Source: Silene conica (lineage: Eukaryota > Streptophyta > Magnoliopsida > Caryophyllales > Caryophyllaceae). From it: a stretch of 64,000 nucleotides of DNA. The stretch covers positions 26,568,203 through 26,632,202 of the forward strand of contig CM055312.2 in the NCBI GenBank assembly GCA_029255685.2. The letters are read 5' to 3'. How positions within the stretch are numbered: the first letter of the stretch is position 1; each line of letters starts with the position of its first letter. Position numbers and translations under genes: made by a program. Below, one piece after another: positions 49,573-61,422 of the stretch. A model generated the notes under the pieces. The model saw only the letters and a program-made list of their open reading frames with translations. It had not been told where the DNA came from and ran no database searches.

Positions 49573-50165
49573 TATAATACTAGCTTTCATGGCGTGCGTT
49601 TTGTAAGGATCCACATATTTTAGCCGCAAATCTAGCCTCATAGCCAATAATTTGCGCACGCGGTTCTTTCACTTTGAGCCCGTAGATTTCTTATTTCGCT
49701 TTTGTATTTTTATTTCTAGTTTTTTTATCATTTAGTACTCCAAGTCTACTTCCTGCGTGTTGAAAGCTTGGAGTCTCGTTTTTAGGAGTTTAGAAAACGT
49801 ATACCTATTCTGCAATTTTAATGTTCACTACTACAAGATGAGAAATATCAAATTTGCCTCTATGAGAGGTGATAATCAATGAAAAACCGCTTCTCATCAT
49901 TAATCTTGTTTATGCTCTCTTACTGCTTTCAATAATCGTATTGCTTACTTTTATTGCATTCGTGTGCCGGACGTTGATAATCGTGACTAGAATTCCCGAC
50001 ACACCCCCCGAGACCCTAGATACGTGCTAGTGGGTGATCCCTCACTAGTACGAGACCCTTGTTGCTTGCATTCTTGCCCTAGAGTCGGGCAAGGGTGCGC
50101 ACCACGATCCGGCAAAAGTATCGGACCGTGACACGTTGCACGGTTATCAAAATAAGTTGTAATTA
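49573..50165. other. Non-coding sequence with a single CACTA-like end
   Basis: At 49826 CACTACTACAAGATGAGAAA resembles the end of a CACTA element, but no matching opposite end is visible before the LTR material begins. 49970-50150 is a GC-richer stretch of unknown origin, probably retroelement untranslated sequence. Confidence 0.4.
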
Positions 50166-52712
50166 TAGTGTATATCCATATGCCTTACATTGCCAAATTT
50201 GCCTTTTTGTCCCATAAGCTACATCCCATACTTAGCCTACCCTATCCAAGCTAGTATTTGTAATCACGGGAACGTTTTGGGTCATTTTTTTGTTGTTATG
50301 TTTTCATGTGAGAAAGAAAGAAAAAAAGAAAAGAAAAGGAAAACAGAAAAAAGAAAGAAAAGAAAAAAATCGAAAAAAAATACACTGCCAGTCAGTCGAC
50401 CAACCGCAGTCCTTGGTCGGTCGACCAACTGACAGAATCAGAAAAAGTGCAGTTTGCTTAAAATTCCTTTCTTCAGCATTTATTACTCCCGTACTTCATT
50501 CATATTTTTCGGGAGTCATTTTCCTTGAAAAAATTGTGAGATTCGTGCTTCAAAAATAGCACCGTGGTTAAGTTCTTTGGGTTTGAAAGTTGTGAAATCC
50601 TTCATTATTTGGATCTCGTTGTTTGCTAGCTTGGCTACTTAAACTCCACATATCCAAATTATCTTAGCCTTACTTACCCATTACCTCACATATCTTTCTT
50701 TACCTCAGCATGTGTCAAAGTCACTAGATTGGTATGTATATGCACGGTTGTAGAGAGTGTTTTCATGTTAGATTGCAGACATGTTTTCATGGGTCGAAGT
50801 TAGGTGAGTGTCTTTACAAAATTACTTCTTTCGATCTTTCACATACACTCACCCTTTGCTTATTGTGTGGCTTGAGCGATCCGCGAGAGTCCATTGGGAC
50901 AAAGTCTTTATGGTTAATAGATTATCAAGGTTTGACAAACTTCATAACTCGTTTGCATGACTCATTTACTATTTCATTGTTGACTTTGCATTAAACTGGT
51001 TTAGGCTTTCTATTTGCATTTCGCTCTGAGATTGAAATCGTTCGATTAGTTTACTTGCTTAAGGACAAGCAAGAGTTTGGTTTGGGAAATTTGATGCGTG
51101 TCTATTTCATGATATTTTACATCTATTTTTACACGCATTTTAGAGCTCAATTACGAGTTTTTGGTTATTATTAATTTCCCTATTTCGTCTACTTTCGTAT
51201 TTTTATGCAATTTTGCAGATTTATGCGGAAATGAGACGGTTTCAATCCAAATTTATCCTCAAGTGATTTGCATAGCTAAGAACATAAAGGAACGAAGAAG
51301 GAATGGAGCTTAGTACATTTTTCAAGACCCGAAAGACCAGTTTCATAAGCAAAAGGAGCCGACACAGCAGCTACATCAGTCGACCGACCGAGCCCATTGG
51401 TCGATCGACCAACATACCTGTCAAGTGAAATTCAGAAGTTCTATTTTTCGAAGTCAGAAGTTTTTGGGCTCGATAATCGGTCGACCGACCAGCATCACCG
51501 GTCGGTCGACCAGGGAGCGGTTTTCGGAAATTTCAGAAAAGGGATTAAAGCCCATGGACGAGATTAGGTTAAGTAAAAGAATTTCAGGGATTATTATATA
51601 AGCCTAATTCCCCTATGTACTAATCATCTTTTAATCAAGTTTTTACCTATCATTAGTCCTAATCTAGTTTACTTAGAAATCTCTTTAGTTTAGTTTACAA
51701 TAAGGTTCTTCAATAGTTTACTTTGCAACAATCAGTTTCCACACAATTCTCAATAAAGTTATAATCTTTCAGTTCTTCCAATTCCATTGTTACGGTAATT
51801 CTCATTCTATTTCAGTTTATTTACAGTTTCTTAAGTTTGTACCGAATAGTTAGAATCCCTAAACCTATATTATTGTTAATCGCATGATTGTTATTGTTTT
51901 AATTATAATGTTTACTATTGTTATTATCGAAGTTATTGTTTTCAGTAGTATTATGCGTAGCTAAACCTCACATTTTAGGATGTAGGTGATTTATAGCAAA
52001 GATGGCGTAGTCTAGGGGAACCCGTAGCAGACCTCGGTCGACCGATTGGCTTCTCTGGTCGGTCGACTGAGGTGGTTAGTCGATCGACCGGGCTAGCTGG
52101 TCGGTCGATCGACTTCGTGTATAATCAGACCTGTTTTTGATCGTTAATTGCAATAGCTTACAATGAGACCGAAGGGAGACTTGTAGGATGCTTAATAATG
52201 ACGAACCCGGGGATCGAAAGATAAGGGAAGGGCGTTAGTTAGCGTTTTAAGACAGCTAAGTTACTAAGGCCGAAGGGTATGTGACTTAGACGTTAGGAAT
52301 CACCTATAATGTTGACAACCATCATATGTGAGACCTAGGGACCAATAATATAGGCCGAAAGGAGCTATTAGTTAACATAGACTGAAAGGATTTGTTATAC
52401 CCCTTACACGACTTCTATACATGTTGACCTAGACCGTCTGCCATCATAGCTATAATGACCCAATCATCCTAACATCTCTTTTATCATATTTTTTCACATC
52501 TTATTTTCAGTCTTGTTCTTGTTTTAATTGCTAGACTTAGTGAAAACCAAATATCAAACATAAGAACCCCTTTTTGTTACCATAAGACATAGACCTAGCT
52601 AGAACAATTAACACTCCCAACCTCCTTGTGGTTCGACCCTGACTTACTCTATCTATAGTTTAAGTTTAGGAATTATAAATTTTATCTTTGACGCCCTCAA
52701 CGACGGGTATCA
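50166..52712 (+). mobile_element. Ty3-like (Athila/Tat-style) element, 3' internal region and LTR
   Basis: A purine-rich tract (GAGTTTGGTTTGGGAAAT) at 51073-51090 is followed by an LTR-like segment 51092-52712 with TGATGCGTG … GGGTATCA ends. The segment before it aligns in order with the minus-strand segment at 53133-53330 and 62840-63540 (shared GACAAGCAA.AGTTTGGTTTGGG, CTACATCCCATACTTAGCCTACC). So this is the 3' part of one element and the other is a relative in opposite orientation. GGTCGACC/GGTCGGTCGACC palindromes occur in both its internal part (50390-50430) and LTR (51380-52110). No coding region lies within it. The family assignment is by style. Confidence 0.6.
51092..52712 (+). repeat. 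LTR of the plus-strand Ty3-like element
   Basis: 1,621 bp with TGAT … ATCA ends. Near its right end it carries 'CTTGTGGTTCGACCCTGACT', a sequence common close to the 3' end of Athila/Tat-style LTRs. Confidence 0.6.
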
Positions 52713-53365
52713 ATAACCCCTCGATCGAGAGAAGTTCCTCAGCAGATGGCTCGATCGAGGAAACGAACCTCTCAATCGAGTTCTTCACAGCACATCTCAC
52801 TCGATCGACTAAAGGAAATGTCGATCGAGTCCTCTTGACTCTCAGCACCTCTCGATTGAGCACAGGACAGCTCGATCGAGGCTTTGTCTTCTCGTATAAG
52901 TCTTCACGCTTCTCCATGCACAAGTATCCGTCCTCTATTATTCCATCTTCTAACAAATGCAAAACTTGAGGTAGAAAGGCTCGGTTTCTGCTACAATCCG
53001 GTTAATATCTGCAAAATAGCAATACAAACACAAAGTCGCCTATTCGGGGCATAAAGTGATATAAAACCACTCAAATACATAGAAATGCGTGCCAAAATGG
53101 ACTAAAAAGTCTATATAATATGCACGCATCTAACTTCCCCAAACCAAACATTTGCTTGTCCTCAAGCAAACTAAATGCAAACTAACGGACCTAATGGAAT
53201 TGAGTAAAGCTCAGAGCTACTAACAGTCCATGCCAAACCGCTTTAATGCACAAAATCAACTATTGCAAAGCTTAGAATAGAGTGAACGAGTTTATGCATA
53301 TCATGGAAAAAATGTTAGACTTTCGACCTTGCAAGACTCGTATAATTTCGAACTCTCCCGGAGTC
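52713..53365 (-). mobile_element. Second Ty3-like element, partial LTR and 3' internal region
   Basis: In minus orientation the purine tract and LTR start lie at about 53132-53160 (GTTTGGTTTGGGGAAG then GATGCGTGC). The LTR part 52713-53132 carries eight TCGATCGAG-type palindromes and is cut off at 52712 by the plus-strand element. Internal sequence to 53365 continues at about 62810-64000 beyond the LINE and the gag-only copia element. No coding is seen; it is a fossil. Confidence 0.6.
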
Positions 53366-54300
53366 TTTATTTATTTTTTGGTAAAAGGTAAGTATATTAA
53401 TATATCAAGAACAAACAAGCAAAGGCGAGTACAAAATTACAAAAGATTGCGCGGCCTAAGCCAATCTATATCCAATCTATGAAGACTAGAAATATCAATC
53501 CGTCTGACACGGATGCGCACATCCTCCCTGATAGCCACAACGACCTTATGAGGAACATGAACGAGGTGATCATGTTTACTCTGATTCCGTTGTTGCCAAA
53601 TATGGTAGAGTGTACTTAAAACAATAGCTGCAACAGTCCCAAATTGCATCTGACTCCCATTCCCCGTCTCACACCACTGTATAACATTCTGCTCAGGCAC
53701 ATTAATGCTGACCAACTATTCCAGAGCATAGAGCACTCGTCTACTGAACACGCAAGCAAAAAAGATATGCTCCACAGTTTCACCCTCCTGCCCACACAGA
53801 TAACAGTTCAGGGGAACATCAATGCCAAAACCAAGGAGAGTAGCATTCGTTCTTACTACTCCATTCATGTAAAGCCATCCAAAAAATTGGTGCTTAGGCA
53901 CTACCAACCCATTCCACGCCACAGAAGACCATGAAGCATCAGGCCTGCGTGCCCGTAACCATTCATAACAGCCTGCAGTCTAGAATCCATGGGGACTACC
54001 AGTCCACTCTCCATTAGTATATCCATCAGCCAACATGTCCTTCACCTTGAAAATTCGCCTCCAGGACCAACTTGAATAGGCAGAAGGGGTATAATGCAGC
54101 CAATCTTGAGTTTTGATGTAATTTGTACGCACCCACGTCACCCATAAGGATTCCTTGTTGGTAAAAATCCAGTTCACAAGTCTTCCCACCATAGCAATAT
54201 TCACCATCTCCAAACTGCGAATGCCCAACCCACCCTCACTCTTAGGTGCACAAATCTTATCCCAAGCTACAAGAGGAGCTCTGCTATACTCCGTACTACT

Positions 54301-55569
54301 TGTTGGTTACACGAGGTAGTCATACTAGCTAGTTCATACTATTAGTCTTACTAATATACTAATTAAACTCATATTAAATTAGTTTAGCCAATCTTAATCT
54401 TATGCATGCAACGAAAATGCGGAAATAATGAGAATCGTATTCTTACAACCGGTCCGAAATATGCTAAGGACGATCCTCCAAGAGCAACCAAGTAAGCTTG
54501 CCTCCAATGAGTGCGCACCAAGACTTACCCTTAAACACCGAGACACGAACCCGAGCTAGGAGACGTAATCGGTTAACTTAAAACCGTAAACTAATAATAA
54601 TATTAGTATACTAAAAAATACTATCTATATAATATTTCAAGAGGTTTTGTAATAGTTTTATTTTCTTACACTAGAAAAAGATACTAGTATAAGGTTTTAT
54701 ATTCTCACACTAGAATAAAATAAAACTAAGTTAGAATGAATAAGGTGAACAAATTCACCTCTTATAATGGTGATGTGTGTGTCGTGTGATTGTGTGTTAA
54801 GCAAGACCAAATAGGTTGCTTGACTTACTTATGCAACTAGGTTTGCATGCCTATCAACCTATTCTTATCATTATGCTTTTTCCATGCACTAATTTAAACA
54901 AATTAGTTCTTATAACACACACCATCACACGCCACATTTTGTGTAAAATGTACTTTCATTTTACAAATTGTAATTTGTACAATTGTGTAATATGTAACAT
55001 CCTATGTGACATAATTCAATTGTATTAATTTAAAATATATTTATCATATAAATAATATTTCTAAATTAATCAAATCATATTTAACAAATTATTTAGTAAT
55101 TCTTAATCACCGTCTCAAAATATGGTTATTATAATAATCGTCAATACGACATACAACATTTGTTATAACCACGAACCCATCTCATTCTAATTTCGACATT
55201 TCTAAAATATCGATTAGTATTTGACAATTGACACATTTCAATTTCAAATATAAATCTTACCTTTAAGATTCTACCTCTAATTTCTCAATATACGGTTTTA
55301 ATAATATCGATCAATCTGTATCCTATACAATTAATCAATATACGTTTAAGGGGTCAGTCCTAAAGGTGTGACCTAAAGGGATCAACTGACCACCACCGTC
55401 ATACGACAGTAATGTTAAACTCTAGTCAGCCAATCATTACCGATTAATGTTGGTCAGTTGACTAAATCAAATATTGGATCGTCCCTTGCATATTCTTTTC
55501 ATAAGATTTATGACAATGATTTTTATCACTGTCGTGATCGCACTATTGTTGAGGACACATTTCCCAACA
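54301..55569 (-). repeat. 3' LTR of the gag-only element
   Basis: 1,269 bp, TGTTGGTTACACG … CCCAACA on the plus strand, constant offset 7,122 from the other copy. It contains the paired block at about 55382-55461. Confidence 0.95.
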
Positions 55570-58026
55570 ATCTCCCACTTGTCCTCGACAAGTGTGCGTC
55601 ACCAATTCTCTTGTCCTATTACGTCATCTCCCACTCAATGCAAGGTGTCTTCCAGGTCGTACTTGCATTTGATCATATCTTGAGTGGTTTTCTCGATCTG
55701 GAGATTTAACTGCTTTGACCGGAATTATCTACCATAGATACCTTCCGAGCGTGGCCACGCATTTCCAGTTAAACTTCTCCTCGAGTGGCCCTGAGATTTA
55801 AGACAACCCTGACAAGGGGTTGGACAATTCCTATCCTACTGTTCCCTTCGACTAACACAGTCCATCATGACCCAAAAGAAGCCCATTTGACCCCCTTTAA
55901 CGGTTGATCGTAGAGCTAAAATCAAAGTCAATCTGAGGCTGCATCACCTTGGGCGAACAGTATCAAGTCAAAGAATCGACTTATGTGAATAATATAGTAG
56001 CTCTCGCCACGACCGGGCTTATTATAAAATTTCCAGAACTCTATAAGCGGTCACTAAATGCCCAACAGAGTGTTACACAGTCTGCCGATGTGATCGACTA
56101 GTCATCCCTTATGACTCTATGACTTTTGAACTTGCCATCAATCGCCTCACATTGTAGTCGCTTCGAGACGTCACCTCATACAAGCGACTATGGGCTATAC
56201 TAAGTTAATCCAGTTCACTTATGGGGTTCAAATTGTCTCTTACAACCCATTTGGATTTCACAAAGTATAAATTGTGAGTTAATATTAATAATAATAACTC
56301 TAACGATAAGAGTGATTGTTATGTGCGAACAATCAATACGATATTGTTGCTCCACATAAACAATCTTTGATGATCTTACATCAATTTGTATTAATGGTTT
56401 GCTATGTGAATATACCTTATGTTCACATCCTTTAACCTACAAATTTCGGTTTCCTTTTGACTCATATTATCTTGTATAATATGATCTAATTCAAGTACAC
56501 TTCAAGTCTCTCATACTTGACTCGAGTCTCCTTACTTTAAGGAAGCTCCCACTGTTTTCTTAAAACTCATGACATGTTATCCTCATGAACATTGTCATAT
56601 TGTACTAGAATTCATATCGTAGTTAATCCTAGATTCGATCTCTTAGTTCTCCTCGAGAAACTTATATCGAAATAGGGTATTATTTCAACTTATGGCATTT
56701 TGATCAAGGTTATATGAATTAACATTTTCATATCTCGGATTCAAATCCAAACCTTGTCAACTGATCGGTGACGTTTCATTATCATATAATAAACTCACTT
56801 ATGATTTATGTTCTTAACATACATTCATCTAGGATTGAAAACCTTATATTCTTTAACCTTTAAAGAATCACCATTCTCTCTAAATGGTAGGTTTCGTTTC
56901 CTTAATAACTTTTTTCCCACTGAATTCCATATTACTATCTTATAATTTAATAACTCCCACTATCTTCATAGTGATTAGGTAATATCTTCAAACATCTTCT
57001 CAACTCATAATGAACATTTCATTTTGATTTACTTCAAACATTTTCTCAACTCATGATGAACATTTCATTTTGATTTTCTTTCCCACGGAAAGAATCTTAG
57101 TATTATCATGAGAACGGGAGACGACTTCTCCTCTATTATCTTTATAAAACAGAAACATTAACATCATGGAAACGATTTCCTTCTGTTGACATTCGCGGTT
57201 CCCTTTGTCCTCCCTAGGAACTAATGACATCTTATGAAACATTTCCATTTGTGTCCTCGCGTAGTTTCTTCTGTGTCCTCTCGTAGTTTCTTCTATCCAA
57301 TCTTTTAGAGTTCTTCTCAAGGACTCCTCATAGAACTCTTCTCTAAGATCCTATGCCTATTTCATTGGTTTACGGGCGTAGAATTTCTCCCACTCTATCC
57401 TTTAAAATAATCGTTATTTAAGAAGGATAGCATTTTCACCCGTCAACAATGTATTGGATAAAGAATTATGTGAGTATTTGAGATATTAACATTTTCTTTC
57501 ATTTAAGGTGAAAATCTTATAATGAACTGATGTTCTTATGTTTGAATTTGAAGTATTTCACGGGATGCAATTCTCGTTTTTAAGTAAGTCGTATTACTTT
57601 TATAATGATCCTATCATTTCTTCCGTACGTTGAATCATTCAAGATACTTTATTACGATCTATGAAAATCGTATCAATTCATGTTATAAAAGCATTTTAAA
57701 ACAACCAAACATGTTTGATTAAGAACAAAAGGATGACTTGGGTTGAAAACCAAGTCACCACTATTACAACCATTGTTTCAACAAGATTCTTGTCGTACAA
57801 GAAATACAAGGTTCTTAAATTAAAATGCGAAAAGAAAGAAGACATCAAATGAAAAATAGAGCCATGCTCTTCATGTCTTCAATCTCGGATGCTACCTTAG
57901 CCATCCATGGAAGGAACTTTAAGTTTCCTTCTCCTTCTCCTTGCCTTTGTCTTTGGTAGGAGCCCCTTTTAAAACAATTTATAAACGGGTGAGAATCAAT
58001 AACTTGTATCATTATACAAAAATTGA
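55570..58026 (-). other. 3' untranslated region of the gag-only element
   Basis: No coding remains of pol were recognised. The 700 bp next to the 3' LTR (55570-56260) are homologous to 20522-21230 in the 19.5-28 kb element (shared CTCCTCGAGTGGCCCTGAGA, CATGACCCAAAAgAA, ATCCAGTTCACTT-type words). It is therefore a conserved 3' UTR of this copia lineage. 56280-58026 is unique AT-rich sequence. Confidence 0.75.
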
Positions 58027-58953
58027 TTAAGTAACATGAATTAGACGAGAATTTATACCTACTGCAAGAACCTTTCCGGCTTTGAGGTCATGGAGATACT
58101 TCGGGCAATTCCGCTTCCAATGCCCCATCTTAGTGCAATAATAGCACTTGTCTTCAACCTTTGATGACGACAAAGAAGAAGTACCTTTCGTAAAAGTCTT
58201 CTCCTTGGGAGATGCGGGTTTGAAGGCTTTAACATTTTTACCCTTGTTGGCCTTGTGCTTAAACTTCCTCTTGCTTTTCGAATCGATATTAAGCACATCC
58301 TTTGTGGAACTCTCATTAAGTCCCATATCCCTCTCTGCTTGGACTAACATCTTATGTAACTCGTCCAAGGAGGTTACTTGATTGCGCATGTTATAATTTA
58401 CCCGAAATTGAACATACGATTTTACTTTGTTGAGGGAATGAAGGATTTTGTCAATAATAAGCGAGTCGGGAACATTCACCCCTTGCAACTTCAAGGTTTC
58501 GGCTAGCTCAACCATTTTGAGCACATGAGGACTAATCTTTTGACCTTCCTTTAAGGTCAAATCGAAGAAGGCGGAGGCCGCCTCATATTGGATTACCCTA
58601 GGAGCTTGTGAAAACATGTTCGCAACTCTAGTGTATATCTCATTAGCCGTGGCTAGCTTAATCATTCTTCTTTGGAGATCCGGCTCCATCGAAAATATAA
58701 GCACGTTCTTCAAAGCATGCGACTCCTTCATGTAGGCCTCATAGGCCTCACGAGTCGCTTCCGATGAACGAGCACCGGGAGTGGGAGGAGCGGCAATGGT
58801 AAGATAACGAGTCTTATCGTCGGCTTCCGCGGCCAACACCAATTGGGCGTCCCAATCTTTAAAATTGGCGCCATGCTTCTCAAGCTTGCAACGATCCATA
58901 AAAGACCGAAGCCATGAAACGTGTTGTGGGAGTGGTGGAGCGTTATTTGCCAT
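58027..58953 (-). CDS. Intact gag (capsid/nucleocapsid) of the gag-only element
   Basis: 308 codons without interruption. The N-terminal two thirds is a UBN2-type copia capsid (SWLRSFMDRCKLEKHG, FKDWDAQLVLAAEADDKTRY, ALKNVLIFSMEPDLQRRM, QFRVNYNMRNQVTSLDELHK). It is followed by a lysine-rich linker and a CCHC zinc knuckle CYYCTKMGHWKRNC at about residues 272-285, which would bind RNA. The protein ends 23 residues later with no protease fused. In this class gag is thought to package the element's own RNA, while reverse transcriptase and integrase come from a partner element. Confidence 0.92.
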   Translation of the reverse strand: MANNAPPLPQHVSWLRSFMDRCKLEKHGANFKDWDAQLVLAAEADDKTRYLTIAAPPTPGARSSEATREAYEAYMKESHALKNVLIFSMEPDLQRRMIKLATANEIYTRVANMFSQAPRVIQYEAASAFFDLTLKEGQKISPHVLKMVELAETLKLQGVNVPDSLIIDKILHSLNKVKSYVQFRVNYNMRNQVTSLDELHKMLVQAERDMGLNESSTKDVLNIDSKSKRKFKHKANKGKNVKAFKPASPKEKTFTKGTSSLSSSKVEDKCYYCTKMGHWKRNCPKYLHDLKAGKVLAVGINSRLIHVT

Positions 58954-61422
58954 TGATTGATAGTTGAAAATGAACTACAAATAAAATTAAGGAATTAAAA
59001 CACAATTATCGTTTTAATAAATAAACTTGTAAATTTTAAACAAGTTAAGCATCTACTTAATGATCTCTTACCCAATTAAGTAAATGATCCCGAGACCCAA
59101 ATACACACTAACTCGGGCACGGTTTAGCCGATACATCCCTCATTAATGTGACTCGGTAGATTAACCCCTTAATCGATTCTACTTTTAGAACTCTCGGTCG
59201 ATAAAATTACACTAATTCTTATCTTAGCCCGAACTTATTACCACTACGGTGGCTCGAATACCTTCGTCGAGATCGACCAAATTTCAAGAAAAACGTAATC
59301 ATATTACCCCACTTCACCAACGTAATAAGGTTTGCACCCCGGTTTAGCCGAGCCTACTCCCTTATGAAGAAGATCTTTCGCGGGTTCTTTACTTTTTGGT
59401 AAGGCTATGTCTCGATTTTTAAATAACGTAAGAGATCTTGTCAATTTATTATCTATCTCCTTTAAGTGAACTAATTCGGTGAATTATCGATAAATTAATT
59501 GACACGGTCGATAAAATCGATGGAATGCATGAGTTTAATGACGATTTGGCTATGCATGCAAACATGTTAAGCATAGATAAAAGCATAAATAAAACCCTAG
59601 TATGGCCTTTCCTAAAAATTAGAAAATTTAAATGTAAAATACAAATTCGGAAACCAACTCCTTTGGTTCCTTGAACTTCACACGTGGCACGCATCCCAAG
59701 GCAAACTCCGTCTTGGTCGGAACTCCTTTCCGAAATGGCACCGTCTTCAAGGATCTCCGGAATTACAAATAATTACAAAATTTTCTATCTATTTTATACA
59801 TTATAAAATAAATAAAATAATAAAATAAAGTGATACGAGATCACATTAAATTACAACCGAATCGATAAACCCTTACATTACGGGAAATATCGATTAAAAT
59901 CTAAGGCCATACTAAGTAAATTACATAATTTCCAAAATTACGTAAATAAATTATGACATTCATAAACAATAATTAAATATGCAATGCTTATGTAAAATGC
60001 AAAACCTAAGCCAAATCGTCCTATTTAAACACGTTTTAAATATCGTTATTCGTAATAACACGGTTTTATGGAATAACGTGATTTAAACAATTTTAAAATC
60101 ACTAATCGCTCTATGAATCACCATTCACGATTTAGTTAAGTTTCCTAACACATTTTAGGATTCAAAATTTAGTCTTACTCAAATTTCGAAATAACTTAAC
60201 TTTTATTTTAATATTGTTCGGTTTTAATCGGTTTTACGGGAAATAGCATTAAAATAATCAAACGAGTCATAAAAATTTCGAAAATTCAAAATTCAAAATT
60301 TTGAACATACTGAAAATTTCTTAAAATTTCAGATCCTTAAAACTCAAATATTTTCGAAATACACCATTTATTTCGTAAAATTGGGCCGTGTGCATGCAAA
60401 ATTGGTCGAAAAATACAAAACTATTTCAATAATTATGAAATAAAATACCAATATAATTTTTACATCTTCCTAGACACTCAAGGTATCTGAAAAATGCAGA
60501 AAAATCAGGTGCACACTGTTTTAAAACTGAAAAGCAAGATTATGACTCCTTAAACACTCAATATCAATTTTAACTCTTTAAAATTAAAACTTAAAGTTTC
60601 AGAAACTTTTGGCACTAAATAAAAATATGTTGATGATCATACATAATATGACTAATATGGGTGAATTTTTCGGACCATTTGAGCAACATTTACTATTTTT
60701 AATAATTCGTGTCATATATTACGCGATTTTACCGATTAAAATCATTTCTCATGCAATATTCGAGATTAAAAGCTCAAAATTCACATGCATGCTAGAAATA
60801 ATATATGTGACACTATATTAAATTTTTATGGTCAAATTCGAACTTAAACTATTTAAGCTAAAATATGTCACTAATATTACGATTTTTACGATAAAAAATC
60901 AATATTCATGCAATATTAACGAAAAATTTCTGGAAAATTCATCATATATTTTAAATATTGCATGTGACATCTACCAAAAATTTTATAGTTAAATTCATAA
61001 TATAACTATTTATCCCATATTTAACTCATTTTATGACTATTTAACTATTAAAAATCATAAACCATGCATAAAACCTTCAATAATTTCGAAAATTATATAT
61101 TCATAATATGTTAAATGCATGTGAGAACATATTTAAAATTCATGGCCAGAAACATTATTTAGCTATTTTTCCCATAATAAAACATTTTTAACCGATTTTT
61201 GGCACTAATTAAACATTTTAATTACAATATTTAACAATATTATTCCATAAATCATCAAAATGACTTAAAACTATTTTAAGACCAGAAAGTATACATGCAA
61301 TAACATTTTCGTGCATATCCTATATGTACTACTCATTTTCGTTTTTAATTAAAATCGTATTTTCTCGCAAAAACGTATAAAATCGAGTTGCATGCAAACA
61401 ACCTTATGGCTCTGATACCAAT
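58954..61422 (-). other. Long untranslated leader of the gag-only element
   Basis: A 2.4-kb AT-rich stretch between primer-binding site and gag, without coding. It aligns with 1-2035 of the left-edge element along its length, so it is a stable part of the family and not a later insertion. Confidence 0.85.
61408..61420 (-). other. Primer-binding site, initiator tRNA-Met type
   Basis: The reverse complement reads TGGTATCAGAGCC, two bases inside the 5' LTR. Confidence 0.9.

Noticed and set aside
52666-52969. Open stretches on both strands over the CTCGATCGAG array
   Set aside because: They arise from the palindromic repeat, which lacks stops on both strands.
54816-55028. 70-codon open stretch present twice (also at 61938-62150)
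   Set aside because: The two copies are simply the same part of the two LTRs. The stretch lies antisense to the element and is not expected to be translated.
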